Shown here: in pieces, positions 61,847-64,000 of the stretch
How the letters are laid out: each line of letters begins with the position of its first letter
Position numbering within the stretch: the first letter of the stretch is position 1
Assembly (NCBI RefSeq): GCF_004307425.1
Contig: NZ_SEWZ01000003.1
Location: forward strand, 558,001-622,000
Source of the DNA: Aquirufa antheringensis
GTDB lineage: Bacteria; Bacteroidota; Bacteroidia; Cytophagales; Spirosomataceae
Reading direction: 5' to 3'
Length of the DNA stretch: 64,000 nt
Made by a program: the position numbers and the translations under genes
Notes under the pieces: generated by a model
Seen by the model: only the letters and a program-made list of their open reading frames with translations
Told to the model about the DNA's origin: nothing
The model's database searches: none

Positions 61847-63610
61847 ATGAATTTAAAACTACTATTCCTTAGTGTTATCCTGTCTTTTGGCTGTTTTGCC
61901 GGACCGATTAAACATGAAATCAGCATGCCTGAACCTTTCTCTCACTATTTTGAGGTGAAAACGACGGTGGATGTCAGTAAAGAGACCTCCTACTTCGATC
62001 TTAAAATGGCAGCCTGGACGCCTGGCTCCTATTTAATTCGAGAATTTGCGAAAAACGTAGAATCGGTTAGCGCTGAATCAAATGGATCTAAAGTCGCTAT
62101 TTCGAAGATTAGCAAAAATACCTGGCGCATCGCTCTAAGCCCAGGATTAAAGCAAGTTTCTGTGCATTATCGCGTCTATGCGTATGAAATGTCTGTTCGC
62201 ACTTCTTTCTTAGATGATGCACATGGCTATATTAACCCGGCAAGTGTATTGATGTATGCCCCTAAATTTGCAGCTCAGCCTCAGGAATTGACGATTGTCC
62301 CGCACAAAGACTTCAAAAAAGTTTCTACTGCCATGAAAAATGTGGGTGGATTTAATTTCGTGGCGAAGAACTTAGATGAATTGATTGACTCCCCTATCGA
62401 GATTGGGAATCACAAGGTTTGGGACTTCAAAGTGAACAATATTCCGCATCAAATTGCCTTTTACGGCCCCGCTAAAGTGGATTCAGTTAAATTTTTAGCA
62501 GATGTGCAGAAGATGGCGGAAGAAGCGCAGAAAGTAGTGGGCGAACATCCTTGCGATCATTATTTGTTTATCATTCACAACTTAAATCGCGGTGGTGGCG
62601 GTCTAGAGCACTTGTATTCAACGACTTGTCAGGTAACTCGTTCAAATTATGAAACGACAAAGGGCTACCAAGGAATTATGAATTTGTTAGCGCATGAGTA
62701 TTTCCATCTTTGGAATGTTAAGCGTATTCGTCCCAAAGCACTAGGGCCATTTGACTATGAAAATGAGAACTATACCCATAATTTATGGTTCTCAGAAGGC
62801 ATTACGAGCTATTATGCAGATGTGATTAATCAACGTACTGGTATGGTTTCGACTACCGAGTACATAAAGGCGTTAGGCGATGAAATTGCGGGTGTAGAGA
62901 ATACACCGGGTAATCAAGTGGAATCTGCGGCTGAATCGAGCTGGGATGCGTGGATTAAGTATTACCGCCCCAATGAAAACTCCCGTAATGCTTCTGTCTC
63001 ATATTATGACAAAGGTTCTTTATTAGGTGGCGTTTTAAACATGTGGATCATTCAGCAATCGAAGGGCACGAAATGCTTAGATGATGTATTTAAGTTCTTA
63101 TACCAAACCTATTACCTAAAAGCAGGTCGCGGATTTACGGATCAAGAATTAGAGGATGCGTTCTCTAAAGTGGCAGGTGCATCAGCGGCTGAGTTCTTTA
63201 AAACCCATATTTATGGGGTGAAGACCCCAGCTTATGCTTCAATGTTCAAGGCTTTTGGCTATCAATTTTCGGATGCAAATGTAACCAAAACGGTTCCTTA
63301 CATAGGAGTTGGTATTGTTGCTGGACGTGTTACTTCGGTATACAAAGGTGGAGCAGCTTATGTGGCTGGCTTGAACGTAGGTGATGAAGTATTGAAAGTG
63401 AATGGGGCTGACTTCCCAGGAATCGATAAATTGTTAGCGGATAAGAAACCGGGGGACTCGTTAGTGTTCTCTGTTAAAAGAGATGGAATGGAGCGTACGT
63501 TCTTAGTGGCCGTACAACAAACACCATTAAAGTCTTTTGTAATTGAATCAGAGGCTACACCGACAGAAGCGCAATTGAAATTACGCCATAAATGGTTAGG
63601 CGGGAATTAA
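61847..63610 (+). CDS. M61-family (glycyl aminopeptidase-like) protease with PDZ domain
   Basis: A 587-residue periplasmic protease. The signal peptide is MNLKLLFLSVILSFGCFAGP; the frame to 61784 adds 21 non-signal residues and is rejected. The zinc motif is HEYFH at 283-287 (LLAHEYFHLWNVKRIRP), with the third ligand Glu probably in WFSEGITSYYAD. A C-terminal PDZ domain at about 495-570 contains AAYVAGLNVGDEVLKVNG. It is divergent from the TPR operon. Confidence 0.93.
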   Translation: MNLKLLFLSVILSFGCFAGPIKHEISMPEPFSHYFEVKTTVDVSKETSYFDLKMAAWTPGSYLIREFAKNVESVSAESNGSKVAISKISKNTWRIALSPGLKQVSVHYRVYAYEMSVRTSFLDDAHGYINPASVLMYAPKFAAQPQELTIVPHKDFKKVSTAMKNVGGFNFVAKNLDELIDSPIEIGNHKVWDFKVNNIPHQIAFYGPAKVDSVKFLADVQKMAEEAQKVVGEHPCDHYLFIIHNLNRGGGGLEHLYSTTCQVTRSNYETTKGYQGIMNLLAHEYFHLWNVKRIRPKALGPFDYENENYTHNLWFSEGITSYYADVINQRTGMVSTTEYIKALGDEIAGVENTPGNQVESAAESSWDAWIKYYRPNENSRNASVSYYDKGSLLGGVLNMWIIQQSKGTKCLDDVFKFLYQTYYLKAGRGFTDQELEDAFSKVAGASAAEFFKTHIYGVKTPAYASMFKAFGYQFSDANVTKTVPYIGVGIVAGRVTSVYKGGAAYVAGLNVGDEVLKVNGADFPGIDKLLADKKPGDSLVFSVKRDGMERTFLVAVQQTPLKSFVIESEATPTEAQLKLRHKWLGGN

Positions 63611-63843
63611 TCAGCCTGTTTGGCCATTTCGGCATACATATTTTTAAAGGTCTGTAAGACGAAATCTTGAAAGGAGGAGCTGGATACCAGCTCCTCTATT
63701 TCATTTTGGGAAGAAAAGTCCATCACTGAATACTTATAGCTCTGCTCTAGATGCGGAGTCTCAAATTTCACGATGTATTTCGAATTCCACTCAAAAAGGG
63801 AGATTCGCATCTGTGGATGGCTTATTTCCTTGATAAAATGCAT
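63607..63843 (-). CDS. Small protein of unknown function (78 aa)
   Basis: I do not recognise this family. The protein is acidic to neutral with a beta-rich first half (MRISLFEWNSKYIVKFETP) and a helical second half (EIEELVSSSSFQDFVLQTFK). It has no signal peptide or cysteine. Its ATG overlaps the stop of the upstream cyclophilin gene (TAATG), and its stop overlaps the M61 stop by 4 bases. The tight coupling supports it as a real gene. Confidence 0.7.
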   Translation of the reverse strand: MHFIKEISHPQMRISLFEWNSKYIVKFETPHLEQSYKYSVMDFSSQNEIEELVSSSSFQDFVLQTFKNMYAEMAKQAD

Positions 63844-64000
63844 TAGTCTTGAATGATTTTAACGCTTTGGATTTTATCTCCTTCACGTACTAAATCGATT
63901 ACGTCTAATCCTTCTACTACTTTACCAAAACACGTGTGTTTACGATCTAAGTGTGCCGTATTGTTACGAGAGTGGCAGATAAAGAATTGAGAACCACCTG
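63843..64000 (-). CDS. Cyclophilin-type peptidyl-prolyl isomerase, C-terminal part (runs off the right edge)
   Basis: The last 51 residues before the stop are visible: [20 protein letters not shown] and [16 protein letters not shown] are the cyclophilin signatures SQFFI and HLDxxHxxFGxV. It accelerates proline isomerisation during folding. Whether it is exported is unknown because the N-terminus is outside. Coupled as TAATG to the 78-aa gene. Confidence 0.93.
   Translation of the reverse strand, partial: GGSQFFICHSRNNTAHLDRKHTCFGKVVEGLDVIDLVREGDKIQSVKIIQD

Overview
The window reads as a 64-kb piece of a Bacteroidota chromosome, most likely order Cytophagales and possibly a freshwater Aquirufa-like lineage (the genus is a weak inference). 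The evidence is the many promoters with the Bacteroidota -7 element TAnnTTTG, the near absence of Shine-Dalgarno sequences, secreted proteins that begin MKK or MRL and are cleaved after AxA/AQQ, a TonB and SusC-like barrel repertoire, an HU-CCDC81/SPOR protein and dense TPR proteins. Gene density is high, many genes touch as TAATG or overlap by a few bases, and there is no prophage, IS element or CRISPR. It is a core region with one tRNA and no rRNA.

Layout. 1-5 kb: a partial M16 protease, a TPR protein, a Ppx/GppA phosphatase and an ExbB-ExbD motor. 5-9.6 kb: thrA (fused aspartokinase/homoserine dehydrogenase) and thrB, then the convergent rpsU-xer pair. 9.7-18 kb: metG, a tandem hairpin-plus-box repeat, pth, an SDR, rlmB, two methyltransferases, a lytic transglycosylase, a DUF3109 protein and a Cys-less alkyltransferase-like protein. 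18-28 kb: mtgA, hemW, M16, a GT9 transferase, pyrB-pyrR, rfbC, pyrF, a structured intergenic region that may hold a small RNA, and glgB. 28-34.7 kb: tRNA-Glu, a porin, a solute symporter, clpS-recR, an exported superoxide dismutase, a 2OG-Fe(II) oxygenase and ChrA. 34.7-42.5 kb: galE-rfbB-rfbA, a SirB1-like protein, a PPTase, a WD40 protein, a DivIVA-like protein with a histone-H1-like tail, folB and a LacI regulator. 42.5-51.8 kb: gyrA, a TPR protein, a mazG-like/response regulator/histidine kinase operon, a cluster of DnaA boxes, an XRE regulator with a very large operator palindrome, cvfB and dapD. 52-64 kb: gapA, then a six-gene minus-strand operon (TPR, plugless outer-membrane barrel, HU-SPOR protein, TonB, folC, trmB), an M61 protease, a small unknown protein and a partial cyclophilin.

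How the parts fit. Two energy-transduction pieces lie far apart: ExbB/ExbD near 4 kb and a TonB near 56 kb. Envelope polysaccharide precursors come from galE, rfbA, rfbB and rfbC, with rfbD not in the window. Pyrimidine synthesis is represented by pyrB, pyrR and pyrF around rfbC.

The observations most worth a second look are: the DnaA-box cluster with an AT-rich tract at 49.37-49.52 kb; the 16-bp-arm inverted repeat around the XRE promoter next to it; the DivIVA-like protein with AT-hook-like motifs; the possible small RNA locus at 25.7-25.9 kb; the tandem hairpin-box units at 11.76-11.97 kb; the period-7 inverted repeats that run into the histidine-kinase stop; and the TPR/barrel/HU-SPOR/TonB operon.
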